63,388 bases of DNA, taken from positions 1 to 63,388 of the forward strand of contig CABZRR010000005.1 of assembly GCA_902528215.1 (NCBI GenBank), written 5' to 3'. Source of the stretch: an uncultured SAR86 cluster bacterium. Its GTDB lineage: Bacteria; Pseudomonadota; Gammaproteobacteria; Magnimaribacterales; D2472. The notes under the pieces are model-generated. The model saw only the letters and a program-made list of their open reading frames with translations. It did no database searches and had not been told where the DNA came from. A program made the position numbers and the translations under genes. Below are positions 25,569 to 33,552 of the stretch, in pieces. Each line of letters starts with the position of its first letter. The stretch's first letter is position 1.

Positions 25569-26547
25569 CTTTAGCCAAGCACTCAGAAAAAGTTTTTTGG
25601 TCAACGTTGCCCCCAGAGAGCATGACTAGGGTTCTAGAACCCTTAAATTTTTCTTTGTTTTGTAACAAACAAGCCAAAGCCACAGCGCCGCTGGGCTCAA
25701 GCTTTAAGTTGAGTTGATTGAAGGCAAAGCGCATGGCCTCACACACTGCCTGATCAGATGCGGCTAAACCTTTAACACCAAAGTGTGTGTTAATGGCAAA
25801 AGGTATTTCACCTGGCATTGGGGTTAGCAAACCATCACAGAGTCCGCCTCGATTAGTATCCATGGCAACCCTCTGATTTTTTTCAAAAGATAATTGATGA
25901 TCATTCCAATCCTCTGGCTCTGCAGTAAAGACACTGCATTCAGGATTAATATGCTTAATTGAAATGCATGAGCCAGCTGTAAGACCACCACCACCAGCGC
26001 AAATAATGGCATTATCAAGTTTGGGATTATTGGCATCATTGATAACTTCATAGGCCGCTGTGCCCTGACCATAAATGGTTGCAAGGGCATCGTAGGGATT
26101 AATGATGACCAAATCTCTTTCTTTAGCAATTTGTACACTCATTTCTTCTCTACTTTCGGTGCGTCGATCATAAAATATTACTTCTGCACCCAGAGCTTGA
26201 GCGTTAGCAATCTTTCTTGCCGGAGCATCTTTAGGCATAACCACAGTTGCAGGGGTATTAAAAACTTTGGCTGCGTGAGCGACGCCTTGAGCATGATTGC
26301 CAGACGAATAAGCTATCACTCCGCGTTTGAGTTCTTTTTTAGTGAGTCTTGATATAGCTGAAAGGGCGCCTCTGACTTTAAAAGAACCCGTGATTTGTAA
26401 AGATTCAGGTTTGAAAAGATACATGCCATCCAATTCCTCATTTAAATCAGGACAAGTAACCAGTTGAGTGTGGTGGATATGTGGTGAAATGAGGTGATAA
26501 GTTTTTACGACCTCATCAAACCAAACATTTGGCTCGAGTTTCATCAT
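25558..26547 (-). CDS. PLP fold-type II threonine/serine dehydratase-like enzyme
   Basis: 329 residues. The Schiff-base lysine is K57 in GSFKVRGA, the phosphate-gripping glycine loop is AGGGGLTAG near residue 186, and SSGNHAQGVAHAAK follows the lysine in the usual place. There is no C-terminal ACT regulatory domain, so this is of the catabolic threonine ammonia-lyase or serine racemase size class and would not be feedback-regulated by isoleucine. It converts Thr to 2-oxobutanoate or Ser to pyruvate, or racemises Ser. Codon use looks slightly richer in G and C than neighbours. It is two bases downstream of the membrane protein at 26550 on the same strand. Confidence 0.88.
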   Translation of the reverse strand: MMKLEPNVWFDEVVKTYHLISPHIHHTQLVTCPDLNEELDGMYLFKPESLQITGSFKVRGALSAISRLTKKELKRGVIAYSSGNHAQGVAHAAKVFNTPATVVMPKDAPARKIANAQALGAEVIFYDRRTESREEMSVQIAKERDLVIINPYDALATIYGQGTAAYEVINDANNPKLDNAIICAGGGGLTAGSCISIKHINPECSVFTAEPEDWNDHQLSFEKNQRVAMDTNRGGLCDGLLTPMPGEIPFAINTHFGVKGLAASDQAVCEAMRFAFNQLNLKLEPSGAVALACLLQNKEKFKGSRTLVMLSGGNVDQKTFSECLAKANP

Positions 26548-26549
26548 GC

Positions 26550-27257
26550 TTATTTTTTATTTAATTTATCTTTAATTTGAAATGGTAAATAGGCAATATA
26601 AAACAGAATGACAGCCAATGGAATCACTGCTATTAAATGCAGCGGAGGATCTGGGAAGTAATCCATTAAAGTGCCATCAACTGGTCTGTCAACAAGGTAC
26701 CAGTAATTGGCAGGAGAGCCTATTAAAAGGTTGGCAATGTAAACCAAAATTAATAAACCCAAAGTTACTCCAATTACTTTAAGGATATCTAAAAGATAGG
26801 GCCTTTCTTTGAACACCATCACAACATACAAAACAGCTAAAAGAATAAAGCTGTGACCCCAAAAAAAAGGAGAGTATTCGCCATGAGGAAATCCGTATTC
26901 AAGATCTGGGGTTGCCAAAGCCATGGACGCACCACAAATTCCCCAAAAATAAGCACAGTTAAAAAGAATTTTTGGAGCGTTATCTTTAAGTAAATAAATA
27001 ATCATGGCAATCATTGAAAAATCACACATGTGCAAAGGAAACTCACCTTGCCAAGGCAAATCAAACAACATAACATCATAAATCGGCTGGGTTAGCATGT
27101 GGATGATGATAATGCCAGCAACTATTTTTCCACCCCAGATTTGTTTAGATACAGTTTGAATTTGGAAGTATTTGATAAAGCTATAGATTAAACCAGCGCA
27201 TATCGATAGAGTAATAAGATGCTGGGTTCCAAATACTTCAAATGCTGGATAATTCAT
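26550..27257 (-). CDS. TIGR02206/YwaF-family integral membrane protein
   Basis: 235 residues and about seven helices. The start MNYPAFEVFGTQHLITLS, the HMCDFSMIAM motif in the middle and WYLVDRPVDGTLMDYFPDPP near the C-terminus are the signature of the YwaF group, whose function is unknown. The histidines and acidic residues near helix ends suggest a transport or binding site, but that is inference. It is first in a two-gene unit with the dehydratase (2-base gap) and divergent from the HNH gene across 145 bases, in which ACAAATTTGT (27327-27336) is a short perfect palindrome. Confidence 0.85.
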   Translation of the reverse strand: MNYPAFEVFGTQHLITLSICAGLIYSFIKYFQIQTVSKQIWGGKIVAGIIIIHMLTQPIYDVMLFDLPWQGEFPLHMCDFSMIAMIIYLLKDNAPKILFNCAYFWGICGASMALATPDLEYGFPHGEYSPFFWGHSFILLAVLYVVMVFKERPYLLDILKVIGVTLGLLILVYIANLLIGSPANYWYLVDRPVDGTLMDYFPDPPLHLIAVIPLAVILFYIAYLPFQIKDKLNKK

Positions 27258-27402
27258 TTTATTAAATAAATTTACAACTATGTTATATCAGAGTCCCAAA
27301 AAAATACATGGCAAGCAATTAATGTCACAAATTTGTCATCTTAGTAGGGTTTTTATTTATACAAATTAATGTAATATTTTATACAATAATTAATAAAAAC
27401 TT

Positions 27403-27921
27403 ATGTCTCAAGATTGTTTACTCTTAAATGGAAATGGCCGCCCGGTTAGTTACCTTCCATTGTCAGTTTTAAATTGGAAAACAGCTATCAAACTCAGTAT
27501 TACAAGAGATGTAATAGTTATTAAAGAACATGCTGATTGGGTGGTGAGATCGCCTTCAGTAGAGATGAAGGTCCCAAGTATTTTGATGCTGCAAAGCTAT
27601 CATCCTTTTCACAGTTACGTTAAATTTTCTCGAACCAATGTTTTTTTGAGAGATCTTTATACTTGTCAGTATTGCTTTGATATCTTTGAAAAGAAAGATT
27701 TAACCATGGACCACGTTGTACCCAAGTGCAGAAATGGGGGCTCCAATTGGGAGAACGTTGTCACAGCATGTAAACGATGTAATTTGCAAAAAAGTGATAA
27801 AGATATTCGGCCAAAAGTTGAACCCATTAAACCCACATTAAGACATTTAATTCGTGGCCATCAAATTGATAAGAGTAATTTTCCAGACAGGGAATGGAAT
27901 AAATATATCTTTCAGTCGTAG
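27403..27921 (+). CDS. HNH endonuclease-domain protein
   Basis: 172 residues. The HNH core is CQYCFD near residue 94, LTMDHVVPKCRNGG, then NVVTACKRCNLQKSD, so two CxxC pairs hold a structural zinc and the DH plus N supply the active site. The N-terminal part (LLLNGNGRPVSYLPLSVLNWKTA) is the usual extension of a widespread chromosomal HNH family that occurs outside mobile elements. Its cellular role is not known; no restriction partner lies nearby. It overlaps the redoxin gene on the other strand by 10 bases. Confidence 0.88.
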   Translation: MSQDCLLLNGNGRPVSYLPLSVLNWKTAIKLSITRDVIVIKEHADWVVRSPSVEMKVPSILMLQSYHPFHSYVKFSRTNVFLRDLYTCQYCFDIFEKKDLTMDHVVPKCRNGGSNWENVVTACKRCNLQKSDKDIRPKVEPIKPTLRHLIRGHQIDKSNFPDREWNKYIFQS

Positions 27922-28544
27922 TTATATTTAACGCTGCAGCCATAGGCAACTGTTGTGCTTATTTTTAATTGGCGGTTATCTTTGACATCATTTAGTTGAT
28001 TTGAAACGTAATTGATAGCATCTTTTAGCGAGGCTGAGAAAAACTGCATCCCCTTGCCAACATCATCAATTGCGCCCTTATATCTGAGAATCCCCTCGCT
28101 ATCAATCATGTACATATGAGGGGTAGTTTTGGCTCCGTATTTCATCCCAATGTCTCCTGATTCATCGAGTAAAACATGAGACGGATAAGCACTTCTTGAT
28201 TCAGTTAATTCATTAGCTTTGCTTGGCTTTACATGGCCTTGATCTCCTGGAGTGGAAGAAATAATACTTAGCCAAATAAAATCTTCTTTTTTAGCCTGTT
28301 CTTGGACCGCTTGCATGTTATTTTCATCATAATGTTTAGCCACATATGGACATTCATGATTGGTCCACTCAAGAATCACCGGTTGTCCTATAAAATCTGA
28401 TAAGTTGATTATTTTGCCATATGAATCAATTCCAGAAAAAGCAGGAGCTTGTTCATTGATCTTAGGATTTTGTAAAACGATTTCGGCAGCAGTTAAATTT
28501 GAACCAAGGATTAAAAAAGTTAAAAAATTGAGAATTAATTTCAT
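27912..28544 (-). CDS. Periplasmic redoxin (AhpC/TSA-like thioredoxin fold)
   Basis: 210 residues with a signal peptide (residues 1-19, cleaved after LTA). The thioredoxin-fold motif is EWTNHECPYVAKHYDENNM near residue 55: a single Cys followed by PYV rather than a CxxC pair. A second cysteine occurs only near the C-terminus (YGCSVKY). The pattern belongs to a redoxin group common in marine bacteria. It overlaps the end of the DsbD-like gene by 4 bases, so the transmembrane reductant carrier is very probably its electron donor. Confidence 0.85.
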   Translation of the reverse strand: MKLILNFLTFLILGSNLTAAEIVLQNPKINEQAPAFSGIDSYGKIINLSDFIGQPVILEWTNHECPYVAKHYDENNMQAVQEQAKKEDFIWLSIISSTPGDQGHVKPSKANELTESRSAYPSHVLLDESGDIGMKYGAKTTPHMYMIDSEGILRYKGAIDDVGKGMQFFSASLKDAINYVSNQLNDVKDNRQLKISTTVAYGCSVKYNYD

Positions 28545-30481
28545 TTTAGATACCTTATCAAAATATCGTCGGTTAAAACAGCAGGCAAAATTTTAGACTT
28601 ACTCATGCCGGGTTTCCAGAAAATATAAAGGGGGATGCCGGTTCGATTGTACTGAGCCAAGCCTTCAGCAATGTCTTCATTTCTATTGGTCCAATCAGCT
28701 TTAATGTATTGAATGTCTTCTTTCATGAGATATGCTTGTATCTCATCTCTACCCAAGGCAGCTTTTTCATTGGTTTGACATGTAATGCACCAGGCAGCAG
28801 TAAAGTTGATTAGATATGCTTGATTGTTGGATTGCAACTCTGCTTCAATTGAAGGAGTCCAGCTGGTTGAATTAGCGCCTGCTTGCATGACTGAAGGGGT
28901 GGGCAGGTTATTAAAAATTTGAATTGAAAGCATGATTGTTGTCAGCAAACCAAACCACCTCCATTTTTTCTCAAAGGTAGCTATCAGCCATATAGCTAGT
29001 CCTAAGCAAAGACCTAAAATTAAAAGTTGGATTAATGCATCTCCTGAAGTTTGTACCATGAATACCCACATTAACCACAAAGCGGTTGCAATCATTGGGA
29101 ATGCAAAGAACTGCTTCAATGTTTCCATCCATGCTCCTGGTTTAGGAAGGGCGCTTATCCATTCAGGTTTGATTGCAAGAATTAAGTATGGACCTGCAAA
29201 TCCAAGCCCTAAAGATAAAAATATTGGCAAAGTTGCAAACGAGGGTTGGAGAAGCGCATAGCCAACAGCCGCACCCATGAAAGGAGCTGTGCATGGTGAA
29301 GCTACAACAACGGCTAATACCCCAGTAAAAAAAGAGCCTGAGTAATCATTTCTTGATTGAATGTTTGTGCCCAGGCTCGTTAAACCTGAGGCAATATTGA
29401 TATTTGTGAGCAGGATTAAACCAATGCCTAACATAATCAAAGTTAAAATACCCACCACCACAGGGGATTGAAGCTGATAACCCCAACCAATCATGGAGCC
29501 AGTTGATCTAATAATCATCAGGGCCGTTGCAATTGAAAGAAAAGTAGACATTACTCCTCCGACAAAGGCCAATGCATGATTGCGAATTTTTGTATGATCA
29601 TCACCGCCCATCGAAACAAAGCTTAAGACTTTTAATGATATGACTGGAAAAACGCAGGGCATGAGATTTAGAATTAGACCTCCGAGTAAAGCAAACAATA
29701 TAGCCTGCCATAATGACATGCCACCTGTTGCGGATTGAAGTTCTTCTTTAACTAAAAAACCTTCACCATCTAAACTTAGAATTCCTGAGAAGGATTCTAA
29801 ATTTGAGCTCACTATAGGAATTGAAATTTCATAGGTCTTATCAGCAACATTTTCTAGCTGTTGAGTTTCGGGATATGAAAAATAGTTATCCTCCCGAGGA
29901 AACAAGTATGCATTTAAAAAGGGTGCATCGCTTTGAAAACGAACCACTAGATTGTCGCCCTTAATTGAACTTTCTGTAGAGATTAGTTTTGTTGGCAGAG
30001 ATCTTATCTGCTTGTCTAAAACTTCACTAGGAGCAATGACTGATAAGTCCAAAGATAGTGATGCTGATTCAGGAATACAAATATCAGCGCAAATTAAAAA
30101 ATTAAAATCTACCTTTATTTCCTTGAGGTTTGTTTCTTGGGAACGAAAAATTTGAAAGGGAAATACAATATCTCCCTCATAACCGTAAGTCATCAAAGGA
30201 GGATAGGGAATGGTTATTGGCGTTGGCCATTGAACATTTTCAACTATAATGCCCTCGTCAGTTGCCCACTCAGCATCAAAGGGACTGCCAGAATCTCCGG
30301 GATTTTCCCAATAAGTATGCCAACCTTCTTGCATTTGAAGTCGGATGCCAACGTAAAATGATTCTTGGTTTGAGTTTTGAAGGTTGCTAATTAAGCTGGC
30401 CTTTGCATGCCCAGTTTCAACAGGATTGGCAACAAGCAATGAGCTTAAAAATATAGCGCAACTCAATAAGATATTTTTCAT
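28541..30481 (-). CDS. Thiol:disulfide interchange protein, DsbD/ScsB-like
   Basis: Carries electrons from cytoplasmic thioredoxin across the inner membrane to periplasmic acceptors. 646 residues from ATG 30481. A signal peptide precedes an N-terminal immunoglobulin-like domain with CADICIP. An eight-helix core has the redox cysteines in NLMPCVFPV and ASPCTAPFMGA, and the C-terminal thioredoxin domain has WCITC. An earlier ATG at 30523 is rejected because the hsp20 terminator lies between it and 30481; ATG 30490 is an alternative. Overlaps the redoxin gene downstream by 4 bases, forming a two-gene redox operon. Confidence 0.92.
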   Translation of the reverse strand: MKNILLSCAIFLSSLLVANPVETGHAKASLISNLQNSNQESFYVGIRLQMQEGWHTYWENPGDSGSPFDAEWATDEGIIVENVQWPTPITIPYPPLMTYGYEGDIVFPFQIFRSQETNLKEIKVDFNFLICADICIPESASLSLDLSVIAPSEVLDKQIRSLPTKLISTESSIKGDNLVVRFQSDAPFLNAYLFPREDNYFSYPETQQLENVADKTYEISIPIVSSNLESFSGILSLDGEGFLVKEELQSATGGMSLWQAILFALLGGLILNLMPCVFPVISLKVLSFVSMGGDDHTKIRNHALAFVGGVMSTFLSIATALMIIRSTGSMIGWGYQLQSPVVVGILTLIMLGIGLILLTNINIASGLTSLGTNIQSRNDYSGSFFTGVLAVVVASPCTAPFMGAAVGYALLQPSFATLPIFLSLGLGFAGPYLILAIKPEWISALPKPGAWMETLKQFFAFPMIATALWLMWVFMVQTSGDALIQLLILGLCLGLAIWLIATFEKKWRWFGLLTTIMLSIQIFNNLPTPSVMQAGANSTSWTPSIEAELQSNNQAYLINFTAAWCITCQTNEKAALGRDEIQAYLMKEDIQYIKADWTNRNEDIAEGLAQYNRTGIPLYIFWKPGMSKSKILPAVLTDDILIRYLK

Positions 30482-30506
30482 GAAGCTCATGTTAAACCAT
30501 TGTAAT

Positions 30507-30531
30507 AAAAAAAGGGGAGCCAAGGCTCCCC
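30507..30531 (-). terminator. Rho-independent terminator of hsp20
   Basis: Perfect 8-bp stem (GGGGAGCC/GGCTCCCC, positions 30514-30521 and 30524-30531) with a 2-base loop. Read on the minus strand it is followed by seven T residues. It lies 18 bases after the hsp20 stop and upstream of the dsbD start. Confidence 0.92.
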
Positions 30532-30549
30532 GATCACATTAAGAATGAG

Positions 30550-31002
30550 TTATTTGCTACCTAAAACCTTAGGTGTCTTAATATCAATCATGCGTGGCTT
30601 TTGAGCATCTGGAATGATCTTTTCTAACTCTAAAGTTAACATTCCATTAGTTAAATCAGCACCATGAACTTCAACATTTTCTGCTAAAGTAAATTGTTGC
30701 TTGAATGCTCGCTGAGCTATACCTTGATAGACAACTTCATTCTCACCATTTAACAACTCAGCTTTTGGGCCTTTGTGCTCAATGGTCAATACACCTTCTG
30801 CCAATTCTATGTTGAGATCTTCTTTTGCAAGACCAGCAACTGCAACATCGATGAAGATCTTATTTTGATCTCTTCTAATGTTATATGGCGGATAGCTTGA
30901 AGATCTTTCTGTAGATTCAGAAAATCTTTGCAATCTATCAAACAGGCTTTCAAACCCTAACACGCGAGTTGTTAGGAACGGATCGGTAAAATTAAGTACC
31001 AT
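30550..31002 (-). CDS. Small heat-shock protein (Hsp20/IbpA family)
   Basis: ATP-independent holdase that binds unfolding proteins as an oligomer. 150 residues: N-terminal arm ending with ERSSSYPPYNIRR, alpha-crystallin domain with DVAVAGLAKEDLNIELAEGVLTIEHKG and FKQQFTLAENVEV, and a GMLTLELEKIIP closing segment. Length matches IbpA/B (about 140). It is a single-gene transcript: a sigma-32-like promoter lies upstream, an 84-base structured leader that looks like a ROSE thermometer follows, and a strong terminator ends it. Ribosome site GGAGG is 8 bases before ATG. Confidence 0.94.
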   Translation of the reverse strand: MVLNFTDPFLTTRVLGFESLFDRLQRFSESTERSSSYPPYNIRRDQNKIFIDVAVAGLAKEDLNIELAEGVLTIEHKGPKAELLNGENEVVYQGIAQRAFKQQFTLAENVEVHGADLTNGMLTLELEKIIPDAQKPRMIDIKTPKVLGSK

Positions 31003-31086
31003 AATATAGTCCTCCTTAGTAGCGACTAAATGTGCATACCCAAGTGGCGTATGCGGTTAATATATGTAGACCCTAATGGCATCTAC
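31003..31086 (-). promoter_or_regulatory. ROSE-type RNA thermometer in the hsp20 leader
   Basis: Three successive hairpins fill the leader: GTAGA/TCTAC (31066-31086), GCATAC/GTATGC (31034-31054) and a start-proximal hairpin at 31007-31028. In the last, TAGTC-G-CT pairs with AGGACTA leaving one G unpaired. This is the U(U/C)GCU anti-Shine-Dalgarno motif with bulged or G-G paired guanine that defines ROSE elements. It would cover half of the AAGGAGGA ribosome site at low temperature and melt on heating. The sequence pattern is seen; the thermosensing is inferred from the family. Confidence 0.78.
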
Positions 31087-31092
31087 AACTCT

Positions 31093-31121
31093 TATATATG
31101 TACCTTTAAAAGAATTTCAAG
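31093..31121 (-). promoter_or_regulatory. Sigma-32-like promoter of hsp20
   Basis: On the minus strand CTTGAA (31116-31121) is followed after 12 bases by GTACATATA, which keeps the CATnTA part of the heat-shock -10 element. The predicted start falls just at the first leader hairpin. The spacer is a base or so shorter than in E. coli. Confidence 0.5.
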
Positions 31122-31136
31122 CAAGGAATTAAAGAA

Positions 31137-31724
31137 TTATTCGTTCCAGTGAGTCACAAATTTATCTAGATTAAGCTCGGGTATCTTCTTTGTAGTTCCT
31201 GATGGAGTTCCTACATATAAATAGCCAATCACTTCATGATCAGAACTTAAATTAAAGTATTGAGCTAATTTTTCATTAAACGCAAATTTTCCAGTTCTCC
31301 ACATTCCTGCAAACTTCTTCGCATGCAACGCAAGTAGGATATTTTCAGCAGCAGTAGCTGTTGAGAGCATTTGTTCAACTTTTGGTACTTTTGGATGTTC
31401 TGTCACTTTGGTGGTTAAGATAATAATCATGGGCGCCCTAAATGGAGCTGCTCGATATTTTTCCAGTTGCTCTGGTGTCACATCTTCAAATTCGCTTTTA
31501 GCAAACTCAACAAAAATCTTTGATAGTTTTTCCAAACCTTTGCCAGTAACTTCTATAAAGCGTGAGGGCCTGAGCCACGCGTGATCAGGAGCTCTTAGGG
31601 CAGCTTGATAGATTTCCTGCATTTCTGCACTCGAAGGAATTGGATTAGTTAATTCTCTTGGAGAATTTCTAGTTAGAATATTTTGCATTGCTTCCATATA
31701 GGGTATCTTAGTTGAAAAAACCAT
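31137..31724 (-). CDS. Nitroreductase-family flavoprotein, YdjA-like
   Basis: FMN-dependent NAD(P)H oxidoreductase, 195 residues, close to the 183 of E. coli YdjA. The N-terminal phosphate-binding stretch NILTRNSPRELTNP and AALRAPDHAWLRPSRF match the YdjA branch; TAAENILLALHAKKFAGMWRTGKFAF and LYVGTPSG lie in the expected places. Physiological substrate unknown. An internal ATG at 31697 (MEAMQN) is a plausible alternative start because family members begin near there. It lies upstream of hsp20 on the same strand, but hsp20 has its own promoter. Confidence 0.87.
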   Translation of the reverse strand: MVFSTKIPYMEAMQNILTRNSPRELTNPIPSSAEMQEIYQAALRAPDHAWLRPSRFIEVTGKGLEKLSKIFVEFAKSEFEDVTPEQLEKYRAAPFRAPMIIILTTKVTEHPKVPKVEQMLSTATAAENILLALHAKKFAGMWRTGKFAFNEKLAQYFNLSSDHEVIGYLYVGTPSGTTKKIPELNLDKFVTHWNE

Positions 31725-31790
31725 TATTTGAGAAAAAATAAAATATTTTGCATGATAAGATTAATTTAACTTTATTAAAATTTATTAATT

Positions 31791-32174
31791 ATGCAAGTTA
31801 CACTTTTATATACATCTTTGCTAACAATTCTTGCTATTTTTTTAGCAATAAAAGTGGGAATGAACAGAACTGAAACAAATACGATGCTAGGTGAGGGAGA
31901 GTCCTCAGCGCTTCTTCAGTCAATTCGCGCTCATGGCAATCTTATTGAATATGCGCCTTTAGCTTTGATTTTATTGGCATTACTTGAAATGCAAAATACT
32001 TCAAATTGGGTACTTCATCTTTGTGGGTCATTATTTTTTCTTGGAAGAATATTACATGCATATGGAGTTTTCATTTCTCGTGAAAGCACTCCTTATCGAC
32101 TCATTGGTGCTTTGATAACTTGGCTAATTATGATGATAATGAGTGTGATGGGAATATATATCTATGTTTTATAA
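31791..32174 (+). CDS. MAPEG-family membrane protein
   Basis: 127 residues with four membrane helices. The family signature RAHGNLIEYAPLALILLALLEM (residues about 42-63) carries the Arg, Asn and Glu-Tyr-x-Pro residues that bind glutathione in microsomal GST-like proteins. A GRILHAYGV segment follows. Bacterial members are mostly uncharacterised; glutathione-dependent detoxification is inference. Its last 11 bases run into a possible earlier start of the next gene, but the preferred start of that gene is 50 bases downstream. Confidence 0.86.
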   Translation: MQVTLLYTSLLTILAIFLAIKVGMNRTETNTMLGEGESSALLQSIRAHGNLIEYAPLALILLALLEMQNTSNWVLHLCGSLFFLGRILHAYGVFISRESTPYRLIGALITWLIMMIMSVMGIYIYVL

Positions 32175-32223
32175 AATTAAAAGATTGCATGAACTAATTA
32201 GCTTCAAAAATGTCAAAGATTAC

Positions 32224-32640
32224 ATGTTTAAAATAATATTTTTATTAGGATTGTCTTCAATCATTCCTTTTGCTCTGGGATTAGAGAAGGATGAATCAGA
32301 GTATCCTCAAACCGGGAGTATTTGGCACTTAGTAAAAAATGGATCTCCTAATTTATCCTCAGGGCCTGGACAAGTAGTCTATTTTTTCTCAAGTGATGCA
32401 TATCAAACATACAGAAGCAGGAAATTTCAAATGTGGGATCAATTTTCGTCTGTGGATAGTAGGAATTTAGTCAGATTGCAGAAGAAGGATGCTGTAAAAA
32501 TACTTGATTATAAATTTGAAGGAGCTATATATAAAGTAGAGCTGTTAGATGGTTTCCATAAAGGCAAAAAATATTATCTTATTGGTGAAGAATTAAAAAA
32601 GAATTTTGAAGAGGAGAATAATCAAGATGAGAATGTCTAA
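32224..32640 (+). CDS. Secreted protein of unknown function (possible SH3-like fold)
   Basis: 138 residues from the ATG at 32224, chosen because it puts a signal peptide (FKIIFLLGLSSIIPFALG) at the N-terminus; ATG 32164 would add 20 residues with no leader character. Family not recognised. The C-terminal part VELLDGFHKGKKYYLIGEEL resembles the closing strands of SH3-like domains. The acidic end overlaps the glycine-zipper lipoprotein start by 14 bases, so the two are probably translated in sequence. Confidence 0.6.
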   Translation: MFKIIFLLGLSSIIPFALGLEKDESEYPQTGSIWHLVKNGSPNLSSGPGQVVYFFSSDAYQTYRSRKFQMWDQFSSVDSRNLVRLQKKDAVKILDYKFEGAIYKVELLDGFHKGKKYYLIGEELKKNFEEENNQDENV

Positions 32641-33091
32641 AAATATCATAGCAATTACTTTTGCATTGTTAATGGTAAGTTGCTCATATAGTTCATTGAG
32701 ACCTGAAGTTGTTGATCGAACAGATGCACAAAGAATGCAAACTGTTATCTTTGCAACTATTGTTTCTATTGATAGAGTTATCTTATCTGGTGATGGTGAC
32801 ACTGGAGCTGTTGCGGGTGCAATTATTGGCGGCGTTGCAGGATCTTCTGTTACTGATTCTGAAAAAGAGTCTGATATTGCAGGCGTTTTGGGAGCTCTAG
32901 TGGGCTCAGCTGTTGGCTCAAAAGTTGGCGACGCTGCTACCAGGAAACCTGCAATTGAGCTTTTATTAGATTTAGATTCTGGAAAAACAATTTCTATCAT
33001 TCAAGAGGAGGGTGACTATAGTTTTGCTGTTGGACAAAGAGTTAAAATTATAAAAAATAGAGGCAAGTCTAGGGTGCTGCCTTTGCAATGA
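32627..33091 (+). CDS. Glycine-zipper lipoprotein, SlyB/Rick17kDa-like
   Basis: 154 residues. A lipoprotein signal peptide ends in LLMVSC, so the protein is lipid-anchored, probably at the outer membrane. The centre is a glycine-zipper pair, GAVAGAIIGGVAGSSV and GVLGALVGSAVGSKVGDAATR, as in the 17-kDa antigen and SlyB. A C-terminal domain (SFAVGQRVKIIKNRGKSRV) is OB/SH3-like, as in SlyB. GAGGAG at 32611-32616 supports ATG 32627. It overlaps recX by ATGA, an odd coupling of an envelope lipoprotein with a recombination regulator. Confidence 0.82.
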   Translation: MRMSKNIIAITFALLMVSCSYSSLRPEVVDRTDAQRMQTVIFATIVSIDRVILSGDGDTGAVAGAIIGGVAGSSVTDSEKESDIAGVLGALVGSAVGSKVGDAATRKPAIELLLDLDSGKTISIIQEEGDYSFAVGQRVKIIKNRGKSRVLPLQ

Positions 33092-33528
33092 CCTCAGAAG
33101 CCTTCACTGTAATATACAACAAAGCTCTTGATTTAGTTTCTAGGCGAGAGCACTCTCAATACGAGCTTAATCAAAAACTAAATAGGCGTTTTCCTGAAAC
33201 AATACCTATTATTGAAGAGGTAGTTAAAAAACTAGCTGTAAATAATATTTTAAATGATGAGCGTTTCGCAGAGATGTATCTTAATTCAAGAGCTAGAAAG
33301 GGATTTGGACCCAAAAAAATTGAGATGGAATTAAATTCAAGAAAAGTAGAGTCCTCACTCATTTCAAATGCCATAGCAGAATATGAAAGCTGGACTGAAA
33401 ACGCACAAAATGAATTATTGAAGAAATTTAAAGGGATCAAACCAACCGATTACAATTCAAAAATGAAGCAGAAACAATTTCTATTTAATAGGGGCTTCAG
33501 CTCGCAAATTATTGAACGGATTTTATAA
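33088..33528 (+). CDS. recX: RecX, regulator of RecA
   Basis: 146 residues, the normal size. RecX caps RecA filaments and limits their extension. Three-helix repeats are visible: ALDLVSRREHSQYELNQKL, VVKKLAVNNILNDERFAEMY and SRARKGFGPKKIEMELNSR, the first and last being the standard motifs. recA is not adjacent, unlike in most relatives, and lies outside the window if present. Starts inside the stop of the lipoprotein gene and is 24 bases upstream of dnaX. Confidence 0.87.
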   Translation: MTSEAFTVIYNKALDLVSRREHSQYELNQKLNRRFPETIPIIEEVVKKLAVNNILNDERFAEMYLNSRARKGFGPKKIEMELNSRKVESSLISNAIAEYESWTENAQNELLKKFKGIKPTDYNSKMKQKQFLFNRGFSSQIIERIL

Positions 33529-33552
33529 TTTGACATGGTATGATTTACTACT

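Noticed and set aside
27327-27336. ACAAATTTGT palindrome in the gap before the HNH gene
   Set aside because: Short, AT-rich and without a nearby regulator gene; not enough to call an operator.
28932-29261. 109-codon plus-strand frame inside the DsbD-like gene
   Set aside because: Antisense to membrane helices of a clear DsbD; no independent support.
30482-30523. Longer N-terminus for the DsbD-like protein
   Set aside because: Bases 30507-30531 form the terminator of hsp20, and the added residues do not resemble a signal peptide start.
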